A program made the position numbers and the translations under genes. 64,000 bases of DNA from Croceivirga sp. GTDB taxonomy: Bacteria > Bacteroidota > Bacteroidia > Flavobacteriales > Flavobacteriaceae. The stretch's first letter is position 1. Each line of letters opens with the position of its first letter. This document shows, in pieces, positions 18,132 through 27,800 of this stretch. Below the pieces are notes generated by a model. That model did not search any database. It was not told the origin of the DNA and was given only the letters and a program-made list of their open reading frames with translations. The stretch lies in the NCBI GenBank assembly GCA_028281025.1, contig JANQKR010000017.1, forward strand, positions 124,001 through 188,000. Reading direction: 5' to 3'.

Positions 18132-18581
18132 ATGGACGATAAAGTTAACGAAATCAAGATAAGCTATTGCGAAAAACTCGGTGTGATAGATTCCGAGCCC
18201 CTAAAAGGTTCCGAGCAGGTCGCCAAACTGTTGTACCAGAACTGGAACAAGGATACCATCGGGCTACAGGAGACCTTTAAGGTGCTGTTGTTGAACAATT
18301 CCAACAAGGTCAAGGGAACCTATCAGGTCTCCACGGGAGGGTTGACAGGAACGGTGGTCGATGTACGTCTGCTCTATGCGGTGGCACTCAAAACGGTATC
18401 GGCAGGAATGATATTGGCGCACAACCATCCCTCGGGCAACCAAAGACCGAGTGGACCGGATAAGGAAATCACTGAAAAGATTAAAAGGGCGGGCGAACTT
18501 TTTGACATCAAGGTACTCGACCACTTGATCATATTGCCCGATGGGAAGTATTTCAGTTTTGCGGACAATGGATTGTTGTAA
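18132..18581 (+). CDS. radC: RadC-family JAB-domain protein
   Basis: A 149-residue RadC-type protein. The start at 18132 (MDDKVN) is preferred to an upstream frame that only extends into the ssb-radC spacer. The JAMM metal motif is clear: HNHPSGNQRPSGPD (HxHPSG...S..D), preceded by TFKVLLLNNSNKV. RadC proteins of this short type lack the helix-hairpin-helix part and are carried widely by ICEs and plasmids; their role in DNA processing is unsettled. Confidence 0.92.
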   Translation: MDDKVNEIKISYCEKLGVIDSEPLKGSEQVAKLLYQNWNKDTIGLQETFKVLLLNNSNKVKGTYQVSTGGLTGTVVDVRLLYAVALKTVSAGMILAHNHPSGNQRPSGPDKEITEKIKRAGELFDIKVLDHLIILPDGKYFSFADNGLL

Positions 18582-18593
18582 AAAGTATGCGCC

Positions 18594-18791
18594 ATGATTC
18601 AATTGAACTACAACAATTTGGATAGTGACACCCAATCCTATCTCCATTCCCTTTCCAAAAAGGATGTCGAAATGCGTTTTGGCAGTCAACTTTGGGAACA
18701 TGCCTTAAAACATGGTGTAGACTATGAACAGCTTTTGGAAGAGGAAACGATACGAAATCTGTACAATTACAAGTACGTTTTTAATATTTGA
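18594..18791 (+). CDS. Small hypothetical ICE protein
   Basis: A 65-residue acidic protein (MIQLNYNNLDSDTQ...NYKYVFNI) that starts 12 bases after radC and ends before a terminator, so it is probably the last gene of the ssb-radC unit. No domain recognised. Spacing and composition support a real gene. Confidence 0.6.
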   Translation: MIQLNYNNLDSDTQSYLHSLSKKDVEMRFGSQLWEHALKHGVDYEQLLEEETIRNLYNYKYVFNI

Positions 18792-18806
18792 GACCCAAAA
18801 CACAGC

Positions 18807-18839
18807 AAAAAAGCCCATCGATTATGATGGGCTTTTTTT
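18807..18839 (+). terminator. Terminator of the ssb-radC unit
   Basis: A stem AAAAAAGCCCATC / GATGGGCTTTTTT with a 6-base loop, T-rich on the right and A-rich on the left, so it may work in both directions. Confidence 0.85.
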
Positions 18840-18966
18840 ATGCGCAGAAAACTGCAAATCGTATCTTTATAGGGTTGCATATCAACATTTTTCACGGTCG
18901 GAATTCCTTGACTTGACTTTCCTTTTTTGACCGTACAATCAATTTATATGAAAGGATAAGCAACTG

Positions 18967-19094
18967 ATTTTTTAAATCAGGTTGTTTGGATTTTTTGGTC
19001 CCTGCGGGACGAAAAATGAAAAGCAAGAGGGTAACACGCAGAGCGGTGTTACGGTTCTGATAGCTTTGAAAAATCCCTTTAAAATCAAGGGATT
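18967..19094. other. Candidate origin of transfer (oriT) upstream of mobilisation genes
   Basis: A non-coding stretch with consecutive inverted repeats: CTGAT/ATCAG around 18967; TTTTTGGTCCC/GGGACGAAAAA at 18993-19017 (one mismatch); GTAACAC/GTGTTAC at 19031-19052 with an 8-base loop; AATCCCTT/AAGGGATT at 19072-19094. Bacteroidota oriT sites normally lie just upstream of the mobilisation protein genes and carry such repeats, and the BfmA-like gene starts at 19182. No nick-site consensus could be confirmed. Confidence 0.45.
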
Positions 19095-19181
19095 GATAGA
19101 GTTAAGGAAATAAGGATGGGCTTTGTTTTTTACTAAAAAACGTTGTCAGCGCAATAAAACGAATGGATTTTTTACTAAAAA

Positions 19182-19760
19182 ATGGACAGGGGATTGGAAA
19201 AGGAACGGTTTGTGACCTTTAAACTGAAATCATCGGCAGCCAAGAGGTTTCGAAGGTTCAGCAAGTCATTTGGGAAATCCCAATCGATGACCCTATTGAC
19301 CATGCTGGACTTTTTTGAGTGTAACGAAGTATCCCCGGACGAGCGTTTGGGTGAGACAGTTTCCAGCCTAAAACACCAGATGAAAAGACGTTTCAATGCT
19401 GTCATTGCCATTATCCGTGATATTGAAAAGAACCAGACCAGGCCAACCACGGCGATGCTCCAAAAATTGTTCGAGGAAGCGGCAAACCAAGAAGAGGAAG
19501 AGGACTATGATTTTGGAACACCGCAATTAATGGAAACAAGCGAAGAACTGAAACATTTTCAGGAAGGATATTATAAATGGAAAAAGAATTTCCAAGATGT
19601 AAAAATTGAAATGGGACAACTCTTTGATAAAGTGGAATATGTTAAAAATCCCTTTGGAAAGGGGTATTGGAAATTGAATATGAGCAAGGACGAATTAGAA
19701 CAAATAAAAAAAGGAATGGACCATGTACATTACGATAACCCCTCAGAAACTAGGCGGTAA
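19182..19760 (+). CDS. BfmA/BtgA-family mobilisation protein
   Basis: A 192-residue accessory mobilisation protein of the BfmA/BtgA type known from small Bacteroides mobilisable elements. The N-terminal part is basic and helix-turn-helix or ribbon-helix-helix-like (ERFVTFKLKSSAAKRFRRFS then SQSMTLLTMLDFF), then a helical region. It should bind oriT and help the relaxase. It overlaps the relaxase gene by 38 bases, which means coupled translation. The GTTG...ATGG upstream stretch holds the probable oriT. Confidence 0.85.
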   Translation: MDRGLEKERFVTFKLKSSAAKRFRRFSKSFGKSQSMTLLTMLDFFECNEVSPDERLGETVSSLKHQMKRRFNAVIAIIRDIEKNQTRPTTAMLQKLFEEAANQEEEEDYDFGTPQLMETSEELKHFQEGYYKWKKNFQDVKIEMGQLFDKVEYVKNPFGKGYWKLNMSKDELEQIKKGMDHVHYDNPSETRR

Positions 19761-20757
19761 CTATTTGCAGGGTGCAAGCGATTTTGTGGCCTATCTGGAA
19801 AAGGAGAACCAAAACTTGGAAATGGAAGAACGTGAGCATTTCTTTGACCAGTATGGGGATGAGATCATGCCCAAAGAGGTCATACAAAATATTGATGGGA
19901 ATACCTCCAAGCTCAAAAAGACCGAACCCAAGTTCTATTCCATTACCATCAACCCCAGCCAACGGGAACTCCAAAGATTGAAAGATCCTTCAAAAGACCT
20001 GAAACAGTACACTAGGGAACTGATGAAGGAGTATGTCAAGTCCTTTAACCGTGAGATCGATGGGAGGATGGTCAATGTGAATGACATTATGTACTATGCC
20101 AAGATAGAGCACCAAAGAACCTATAAGGGCAATGATAAAGCGATAAGGGAGAATTCCCCCTATTCGGCCAAAATTGCACGGTTGAAGAACGAGATCCGAA
20201 AAATGGAACGGGGCGAGCTTGAAGGGGACATCAAAAAGAAGCAAAGGGAAATCAAACGGCTGGAAAAAGAGGCCCCGCACCAAATCAACGGAAAGATGGT
20301 CAAACAAGGTATGGCCAAGGAAGGCCCGCAGACCCATATCCATATAATCGTGAGCAGAAAGGACCGTTCCAATCGCTACAGCCTATCTCCGGGAAGCAAG
20401 CACAGGGCCTCCGAAGTGGAGATGAACGGCAAGACCGTAAAAAGGGGATTTGATAGGGATTCCTTTTTCAAAAATTCGGAAAGGACCTTTGACCAAATGT
20501 TCGGTCATAAGCGCAATTATGTGGAGACCTACAGGGCACGAAAAGCATTTGTCAAGCATCCCCCGACGTATTTTGCCAATATCATGGGACTGCCGACCAG
20601 TGAAAGATCCATGGCCATTAAACTATTGGGAAAGTCCGGGGCAAACCTTCCATTGGCGAATATCCCGACCAATAAAGCGCAACTGGCCTATAAAGCATTC
20701 AAGAAGTTAAAAAAAGGACTGGACAGGGCCATCCAATCCAGTTCCATTGGGATATGA
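19723..20757 (+). CDS. DUF5712 (BtgB/MobB-like) relaxase
   Basis: A 344-residue relaxase-like protein of the Bacteroidota DUF5712 group. The metal-binding HxH motif is HIH in QTHIHIIVSRKD (about residue 200), preceded by a helical spacer rich in Lys and Glu. The early YITITPQKLGG strand and YYAKIEHQRTY segment fit the family. No catalytic Tyr was assigned, but an N-terminal Tyr (Y2) is a candidate. It nicks oriT and pilots the strand. It overlaps both the accessory protein gene and the coupling-protein gene (ATGA), forming a three-gene mobilisation operon. Confidence 0.85.
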   Translation: MYITITPQKLGGNYLQGASDFVAYLEKENQNLEMEEREHFFDQYGDEIMPKEVIQNIDGNTSKLKKTEPKFYSITINPSQRELQRLKDPSKDLKQYTRELMKEYVKSFNREIDGRMVNVNDIMYYAKIEHQRTYKGNDKAIRENSPYSAKIARLKNEIRKMERGELEGDIKKKQREIKRLEKEAPHQINGKMVKQGMAKEGPQTHIHIIVSRKDRSNRYSLSPGSKHRASEVEMNGKTVKRGFDRDSFFKNSERTFDQMFGHKRNYVETYRARKAFVKHPPTYFANIMGLPTSERSMAIKLLGKSGANLPLANIPTNKAQLAYKAFKKLKKGLDRAIQSSSIGI

Positions 20758-22202
20758 ACTGGAGCTGGCCACATATCATCCTTTATATGATCATTCCATT
20801 GATGGTGATAGGCATCATCATTTGGGTCTATGCCTTTTCGGAAACGAACAATAAGATTCCCAAAAAGTATCAGGTGCATTTCAAGCTCAGAAATGGAAGG
20901 TTCAAGATCGATAACCTGAGAAGGGGTATTTCCATTATCGGCAGTGCAGGCAGTGGAAAAACGGAGAGTGTAGTGTACAATCTATTGCAACATTTCGCCA
21001 AGCACGGTTTCTGTGGCATCATCCATGACTACAAGGACTTTGAACTGACCGAGATGGCCTGGCCTCTTTTCAAGGAAAGCGGTGTAAAGTTCTATACCAT
21101 ATCATTTGATAAAATATACCATCGTGTGAACCCCATTGCACCTAAATACCTGCCCACTGAGGAAAGTGTGAACGAAGTGGCAAAAGTACTCTTGGAGAAC
21201 CTCTTGGAACAGAACCTATCGGAAAGCAGCGGAAGCAGCAAGTTCTTTTCCGATGCAGTGGAAGGACTTTTGGCTGGAATGATATGGAAGATGAGAACGG
21301 CCTATCCCCAATATTGTACCCTGCCCCATATCATTGCCCTTTACCAAACGATGACCACAAAAAAACTGGTGGCCTTTCTCAAATCGGATTTTACCTCTAT
21401 GGTCATGGCCAGTGCCTTTCTCAACGGTATCGAATCCGAAAAACAGACAGCAGGGGTAAAGAGCACCTTGGCCAATGCCTTTAAAAAGATAAGTTCCAAA
21501 AAGCTGTTCTATGTGCTCTCCAAAGATGAAGTGCCCTTGGATATCAACAGAAAAAAGAACAAGGCCATAATCTCCATAGTGAACAACCCGCAATATGATT
21601 CAGTCTATTCCCCGGTCATTGCCACTATAATCCACACGGCTATCAAACAGATGAGTGTGCGGAACCGGGAATCTTCTTTCTTAATGATGGAAGAGGCCCC
21701 GACCATCAAACTGCCCAATATGCACCGTATTCCCGCTACGCTCCGAAGCTATGATATTGCCACAATTTATGTAATGCAGGACAAGATACAGAACGATATG
21801 CTTTATGGCGATAAAGCAAGCAAGGCCATCCTCAGTAACCTGTCCTATCAGTTTTTTGGCAAGGTCAATGACCCGGACACGGCCAAATACTATGAACGCT
21901 TCTTTGAAATTGTCAAGAACCCGACCAAAAGTGTGAGCAAGGGGACGGGATTTTCATGGGAAGCACGGATTACCAAAGGCGAAAAGGAAGTGCCCAAACG
22001 TAGGGCCGAGGTCTTCTTTCGATTGAAACAAGGGGAGTTTGTTGTTTTTGCAGATGGGAAAGATAAGAAAATGCAATTTCAGAGGCTAAAGATACAAAAA
22101 GTAAAACCGAAACCCCACGAACATCTTGTAGGTAACATCCTTCTTATTGAATACTTGAAAGTATTTCAAGAAATGAGTTGGTATAAAAAAGAAATTTTAT
22201 AA
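20754..22202 (+). CDS. TraG/VirD4-type coupling ATPase (BfmC-like)
   Basis: A 482-residue type IV coupling protein. It has an N-terminal membrane segment (PHIILYMIIPLMVIGIIIWVYAF), Walker A in IGSAGSGKTES, and Walker B-like hydrophobic-acidic segment SSFLMMEEAPT followed by VMQDKIQND. It links the relaxosome to the transfer channel. The length is shorter than CTnDOT TraG-coupling homologues but typical for this subfamily. It starts inside the relaxase stop codon (ATGA). The gene ends the mobilisation operon; the next genes read leftward. Confidence 0.88.
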   Translation: MNWSWPHIILYMIIPLMVIGIIIWVYAFSETNNKIPKKYQVHFKLRNGRFKIDNLRRGISIIGSAGSGKTESVVYNLLQHFAKHGFCGIIHDYKDFELTEMAWPLFKESGVKFYTISFDKIYHRVNPIAPKYLPTEESVNEVAKVLLENLLEQNLSESSGSSKFFSDAVEGLLAGMIWKMRTAYPQYCTLPHIIALYQTMTTKKLVAFLKSDFTSMVMASAFLNGIESEKQTAGVKSTLANAFKKISSKKLFYVLSKDEVPLDINRKKNKAIISIVNNPQYDSVYSPVIATIIHTAIKQMSVRNRESSFLMMEEAPTIKLPNMHRIPATLRSYDIATIYVMQDKIQNDMLYGDKASKAILSNLSYQFFGKVNDPDTAKYYERFFEIVKNPTKSVSKGTGFSWEARITKGEKEVPKRRAEVFFRLKQGEFVVFADGKDKKMQFQRLKIQKVKPKPHEHLVGNILLIEYLKVFQEMSWYKKEIL

Positions 22203-22235
22203 TGCGTGTGGTGTTATACTTGTCTGAATTAACTC

Positions 22236-22889
22236 TTACATCCCAAAACCTAGTTCTGCCAATTGATTCTTGGTTAACATTATAATATTGACATCCAGAT
22301 TAACGGGATTGATAGGTGTGTCCAAAGAATCCGTGGGAACTGAAGCTATTCTTTCAAGCACGTCCAATCCCTTTATTACCCTGCCAAAAATGGTATAGTC
22401 ACCATCAAGTCTTTTGATGCCATTTTTGTCATGGACGATATAGAATTGGCATCCTGCGGATAGCTTGTCGGGGTTTCTATCACGGCCCGCACCTACGGTG
22501 CCATAAACATGTCTTAAATCCTTGTTGAATTCAGGCTCTATAAGATAGGGTGAATTGCCAAAGCCTTCTGGGGTGTCGGGACAACCTCCCTGGATTACAA
22601 AGTCTTTGATTACACGATTAAAACTTAGAGAGTCCCAATAGTTTTCTCTTGCAAGTTTGATAAAACTCTTTTTGTGGTTGGGTGTTTCGTCATAAAGCCA
22701 TATAAGCATTTCTCCGTGATTGGTGATAATCTGACCTACCGAGTAGACTTGTGTTTTCTTCTTAAGGCTTGAACAGGAGATTAGACCGAAAACCATTGAA
22801 AAAACAATGATTATTGTGGTGATAAGAATAAACCTTGTCTGTTTGATCGTAAAACAGCCGTGCCTCAAAATTCGATGTGGGAAATTCAA
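22236..22889 (-). CDS. Cyclophilin-type peptidyl-prolyl isomerase lipoprotein
   Basis: A 217-residue envelope cyclophilin. The hydrophobic signal ends with lipobox GLISC (residues about 34-38). Core motifs are FNRVIKDFVIQGG (active-site Arg and Phe region), GAGRDRNPDKLSAGCQFYIV and FGRVIKGLDVL. It helps fold periplasmic or outer-membrane proteins. It is transcribed leftward right after the ECF sigma factor gene (10-bp gap), so the two may share a promoter. Its place at the border of the mobilisation module makes it the first gene of the metabolic cargo. Confidence 0.85.
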   Translation of the reverse strand: MNFPHRILRHGCFTIKQTRFILITTIIIVFSMVFGLISCSSLKKKTQVYSVGQIITNHGEMLIWLYDETPNHKKSFIKLARENYWDSLSFNRVIKDFVIQGGCPDTPEGFGNSPYLIEPEFNKDLRHVYGTVGAGRDRNPDKLSAGCQFYIVHDKNGIKRLDGDYTIFGRVIKGLDVLERIASVPTDSLDTPINPVNLDVNIIMLTKNQLAELGFGM

Positions 22890-22899
22890 AATAAAGATT

Positions 22900-23499
22900 T
22901 TATAGATTTGAGAAAACTTTTGTTCTAAAGTTGAAAATATGGAACAATACCAAGTTTGTTCTTTCTTTTAACTTACGTCTGATAAGTTTAAAACCTCTGG
23001 AAATCTGTGCTTCAACTCCTTTTGCGGTAATACCCAAATATTCTGATATCTCAATATTGGTCAGCCCTTCTGTTTTGCTCAATTCAAAAACCTGTTTGCA
23101 TTTTGGGGGTAGTTCTTGGATGATTTCTTTAACGGCTTGAATCAACTTTTGAGTTTTTTCATGATCTTTTTCCATTACAATTGAATCCAAGACCTCCATA
23201 TATTTTTTTTCAATCCGCAGTACCGATTGCGATTTGCGATACTGATCGATGAACTCGTTGTACACTGATTTGTAAAGAAAGCTTTTCAAAGAGTAACCGG
23301 AGTTTAGTTTTTCCCTTTTCTCCCAAAGATTGGCATAAACAGCCTGCACAATATCTTCGGCTTGGATATGATTGCTGATAAGGCTGTTGGCGTAAACACA
23401 CAGTCTGTGGTTGTATTCCTTTATGACAAACCTGAATGCAGCTTTATCACCTTTTTGTAGGTGCTCAATCAATTCTTTATTATTGCCAAAGTCCTTCAC
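22900..23499 (-). CDS. ECF RNA polymerase sigma factor (FecI-like)
   Basis: A 199-residue extracytoplasmic-function sigma factor. Region 2 (FRFVIKEYNHRLCVYANSLI ... AEDIVQAVYANLWEKREKL) and region 4 (LPPKCKQVFELSKTEGLTNIEISEYLGITAKGVEAQISRG) are both intact. It reads divergently from the FecR gene, with a 98-bp spacer. It should transcribe the SusC/SusD genes when FecR releases it on signal from the outer-membrane receptor, whose STN domain is present. Confidence 0.93.
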   Translation of the reverse strand: MKDFGNNKELIEHLQKGDKAAFRFVIKEYNHRLCVYANSLISNHIQAEDIVQAVYANLWEKREKLNSGYSLKSFLYKSVYNEFIDQYRKSQSVLRIEKKYMEVLDSIVMEKDHEKTQKLIQAVKEIIQELPPKCKQVFELSKTEGLTNIEISEYLGITAKGVEAQISRGFKLIRRKLKERTNLVLFHIFNFRTKVFSNL

Positions 23500-23597
23500 T
23501 TTACATAAAGCTAACGATAGGTTAAAGATTAAAAAAAAAATTGAATAAGCGTAGGGTAAGCTTTTTTGGCTCCGTATAACTAATAGTTAAAATAGAA

Positions 23598-24764
23598 ATG
23601 AAGAAAAAAAAGCTGGAAGATTTAATCGCTAAGTTCATATCCAAATCTATCAACCAAGATGAATTGGAAGAGCTTTCGATATGGGTTGAAAAGGAGGCGA
23701 ATATTGAGATATTCAAACGATATATCGAAATCAATTATGCCCTGGAATATAACTTGCTGACCTTTGACGGTGATAAGGCCATTCAAGGGTTTCTCGATAG
23801 AATCAATAGTTCTAAAAAGGAGGGGAAAGCAAGAAAGATTTTTTATTTGACTCCTCTAAAGGTTGCGGCGGCCCTTGCATTGCTTGTTGCCGCAACCTAT
23901 TTTATTTACCTCAGCTACGATAACATAAGCGAGCCTGTTCAAATCACGGTAACGGATTCCAAAGTGCTACCAGGAACCGACAAAGCAGTACTAACTCTAG
24001 AGAACGGGGAATATGTTGCCTTGGAAAAGGGAAAGGAGTATTCAACGGTCGGACGTACTAGCAATGGTGAAAAACTATTGTACGATGAGGGTGCGCAAAG
24101 TGGCTCAAATGTGCAGTTCAATTATTTGACCATTCCTAAAGGAGGACAATTTTACGTTCAGTTGAGCGATGGCAGCCAGGTGTGGTTGAATGCGGATTCC
24201 AAGTTAAAATATCCGGTTAGGTTCCCAAAAGGGCAGCCAAGGGAAGTAGAACTGTTGTATGGCGAGGCTTACTTTGATGTATCCCCCAGCTATGACAACA
24301 GCGGTGATTCCTTTAGGGTCAAGAACCAAGGACAAACAATTGAAGTTCTGGGAACGGAGTTCAACATCAAATCCTATCAAGAGGACTCAAGTTATTATAC
24401 CACTTTGGTCGAAGGCAGCATTGCAATCGGGAACGGTTTGGTTAATAAGCTGTTGAGCGAGGGGCAACAAGCCATGATGACAAGAAGATCGGAACAGATA
24501 GAAGTGAGGGAAGTAGATGTGGATTATGAGATAGCATGGAAAAATGGACTTTTCATGTTCAGGCAGGAAACATTGGAATCAATGTTGGGGACGCTTTCAA
24601 GATGGTACGATGTCAAGGTTGTGTTCGAAAATCAAGAGATGCGTCAAGAAAGGTTTTCAGGTGTGTTGCGTAGGAGCCAGAATATTGAATACCTATTGGA
24701 CATACTCCAAAAAACCGGAGATGTCGAATTTGTGATAAATGATAAACAAATAACTGTAAAATGA
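23598..24764 (+). CDS. FecR-family anti-sigma factor
   Basis: A 388-residue inner-membrane regulator: a cytoplasmic N-terminal part that holds the sigma factor, one membrane segment near residues 92-108 (AAALALLVAATYFIYL), a FecR domain (VLPGTDKAVLTLENGEYV to LLYGEAYFDVS), and a C-terminal DUF4974-like domain (MFRQETLESMLGTLSRWYDV to LQKTGDVEFVINDKQI). It senses the SusC STN domain in the periplasm. It reads divergently from the sigma gene and is followed by susC after 96 bases containing a hairpin. Confidence 0.93.
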   Translation: MKKKKLEDLIAKFISKSINQDELEELSIWVEKEANIEIFKRYIEINYALEYNLLTFDGDKAIQGFLDRINSSKKEGKARKIFYLTPLKVAAALALLVAATYFIYLSYDNISEPVQITVTDSKVLPGTDKAVLTLENGEYVALEKGKEYSTVGRTSNGEKLLYDEGAQSGSNVQFNYLTIPKGGQFYVQLSDGSQVWLNADSKLKYPVRFPKGQPREVELLYGEAYFDVSPSYDNSGDSFRVKNQGQTIEVLGTEFNIKSYQEDSSYYTTLVEGSIAIGNGLVNKLLSEGQQAMMTRRSEQIEVREVDVDYEIAWKNGLFMFRQETLESMLGTLSRWYDVKVVFENQEMRQERFSGVLRRSQNIEYLLDILQKTGDVEFVINDKQITVK

Positions 24765-24806
24765 AAGAGGAGTTAGGCCGGTCACTTTCCACGGATACGG
24801 CTTACC

Positions 24807-24821
24807 CCTCTTGATAAGAGG
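24807..24821 (+). promoter_or_regulatory. Hairpin between fecR-like and susC-like genes
   Basis: CCTCTT/AAGAGG with a GAT loop, forty bases before the susC start. No T-run follows, so it could be an attenuator or an mRNA processing or stability site rather than a terminator. Confidence 0.4.
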
Positions 24822-24860
24822 CTAATTAAAACAATGTTTAACTAACCCAAACTCAAATTT

Positions 24861-27800
24861 ATGAAAATTAAATTATTGGAGCTCCATGTGCTCAATAAGC
24901 GCAGGTTGCTATTTCAAATTATGAGAGCATTTATTTTTTTATTTTGTTCAACCCTGTTTGCTTTGAGTCCCAACAAAGTAAGCTCTCAAAAAGCAAAGAT
25001 TAAGGTTTTATCCGATAGGAACGTGACCATTGATGAAATGTTCGGTCTGATACGAAGTCAGACTGACTACACTTTTGTGTACAATGAAAAGTATTTAGTG
25101 GACGCCCCAACCGTATTATTAAAGAAGGGGACCATAAGTGCGGATAGGCTGCTCAAAAAAGGTTTGGCGCCTATCGGCTGTACCTATGAGTTTTTGGATG
25201 ATACCATCATTGTCAAAAAAATGAATGACGGTTCATTAGAATCTGATCAACAGGAAATCTTTAAGATAAGTGGTAAGGTAACGGATGAAAACGGCATCCC
25301 AATTCCTGGTGCAACCATCTATGTTTCAAGTACGGAGCCCTTTAGGAGGAGAGATTCATCAGACTTCTTAATCCGGGGTACTTCAGCAGACTTTGAAGGG
25401 AACTTTGATTTGGAAGTATCCTTGAACCAGTGGTTGGTGGCCTCTGCCCTGGGATTTGAATTGAGTTCACAATTGATTTCCACCCAACAAGAATACTATG
25501 AAATTGTTCTATCAGAATCAGCCAGTGAACTGGACGAGGTGGTTTTGGTCGGTTATGGAACCCGGCGCAGAGGTGAGGTTACCGCAGCTATCTCATCTGT
25601 TAAGGGAACGGAGATACAGCAGAACAACTTGGGGACGACCAGTTTTGATAGATCGTTGAGCGGATTGATAAAGGGTGTCCAAGTACTCCAAAATTCTGGA
25701 ACCCCTGGTTCCGGAGTTGACATTAATATTCGGGGTATCACCTCTCCTTTCAACGGTTCGGACAACAATCCTTTATTTGTTATTGATGGCGTTCCTTTTC
25801 AAGCAGATCCTTTAGGCCTTGGAACCGTGGCCAATCCATTACTGTCTATAAACCCTAATGATATTGAAAGTATCGATGTTTTAAAAGATGCTTCCGCAAC
25901 AGCAATTTACGGGTCTCGAGGAGCTAATGGTGTTATTTTGGTGAATACCAAAAAAGGTAGGAAAGGAGAAGATCTTTCTGTGACATTTTCAACAATAGCC
26001 ACTTTTGCCGAACCTATCAACCTCCTTGATTATGCCAACACATCGGAATGGCGTGCCTTTAATGACCAAATTTTCCAGCAATCTTTTCTGGCGGCACAAA
26101 ATGGTCAGATTTTCGGGTCAGATCTTACCCGATTTGACTTCATAGGTAATTTTACCACCCAGTTCAATCCAAATACCTTTCAGAATGAAATTGTTTCTTA
26201 TGATGGATTGAATGAGGACTATTTTGGAACCGCTAACACCAACTGGGCCGACGAAGTATTCAGAAACATTGCCTATACCCAACAATACAATGCGACCATA
26301 ACTGGTGGTACGGAAAAGAGCAATATGTTACTTTCTTTCTCATATGCTAATCAAGAAGGATTAGTAAAGGAAGAATCATTGGAACAGTTCAATGTCCGTT
26401 TGGGAATTGACTCGGACATCAATAGTTACTTTAGGGCGGGAGCCAACATAAATCTAGGATTTACAAGGAATGAAAATGGATATGATTCCGATTTGACCTT
26501 GAACAATAGTTCTGGTATTATACCTACGCTCAATGCCAGACCCGACATTGCCCCATTTGATACGGATGGTCAATTGACCCGTTATGATGGAAGAAATTTG
26601 TTCGGTGAAGACACCTCCAGCCCCAATCCGCTGACTTTGTCAACGCAACTTGATAATAGAATTAGGGGTTTCACCGCTCTGGGGAATATATATGTTGAGG
26701 TTGAACCGCTCCAAAATTTAAAACTGCGTTCAGAACTTAATGCTTCAAGATTTCAAAGCGATTCAAGGCGTTTTGATCCCCAACGAACTTTGACAGGACA
26801 AATTTCCACATTTTTGGATTTTCCACCTCCGACCTTTCAGCCTGTGGAAGTCACACAGGTGCCCCTTTCCATCTTAGGTGCTTCCGATGTGGTAAATACC
26901 AACTATATCTACAATTTAACAACAAGTTACCTTAAAACCTTAGGCGACCATTCGCTTTCTAGTTTACTGGGTTTTGCATGGGATAGATCAAGATCGGTAT
27001 CCAATAGCTATTTGTTTCAAGGGTTTCCAGATGATGATGTATTGACAGATGCAGATTCAGCAGAACAATTGTTGAACAATACGTCACAAGAAGTAGAAAT
27101 TGGATTGAATTCCCTTTTTGCCAGGGTGGCCTATAACTACGCTTCTAAATACTTTTTGACCGTCAACTTTAGAACGGACAAATCGGTCAGGTTTGCTCCC
27201 AGTAACCGACGCGCATATTTCCCTTCAGTATCAGCAAGTTGGGCTATTTCCAATGAGAAATTTTTGTCCTCATCATCCATCGTGGATAACCTGAGATTGA
27301 GAGTGGGTGCAGGTAGAACAGGTTCTAATAATATTCCAAACTTTGCATTTTTACAATTTTTCGGAATTACCAATGCACGGGGTGACGAAGTTTACAATGG
27401 ACAGCAAGCGGTCGGTTTGAACGGAACATTGCCCAACCCAGAAATACAATGGGAGCTTACCGAAGAGGTTAACCTAGGGCTGGACTTTACATTTTTTAAT
27501 AACAGGATACGGGGCAGTATTGATGTCTATGATAGGAAAACCGAGGGTGCATTGATGCCCACTCCGTTTCTGTTGGAATCAGGTGCAACTGCCTTTACCA
27601 GTAATTTTGCAGACTTGACCAACAAAGGTTTTGAGATTGACTTTGGAGGGGACATTATACGAAACGAAAACTTGACATGGTCTTTAAATTTAAATGTTTC
27701 CAAAAATGAGAATACTTTGGATCGTTTTTCAGAAGAAGGCCTTAGTGAAGATGAGAGGGACAATTTTGAGATAGGTCGAGAAATTAACTTTATCAGTGGA

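Noticed and set aside
18724..18930. Plus-strand 68-codon frame
   Set aside because: It overlaps the 65-residue gene in another frame and runs through a strong terminator.
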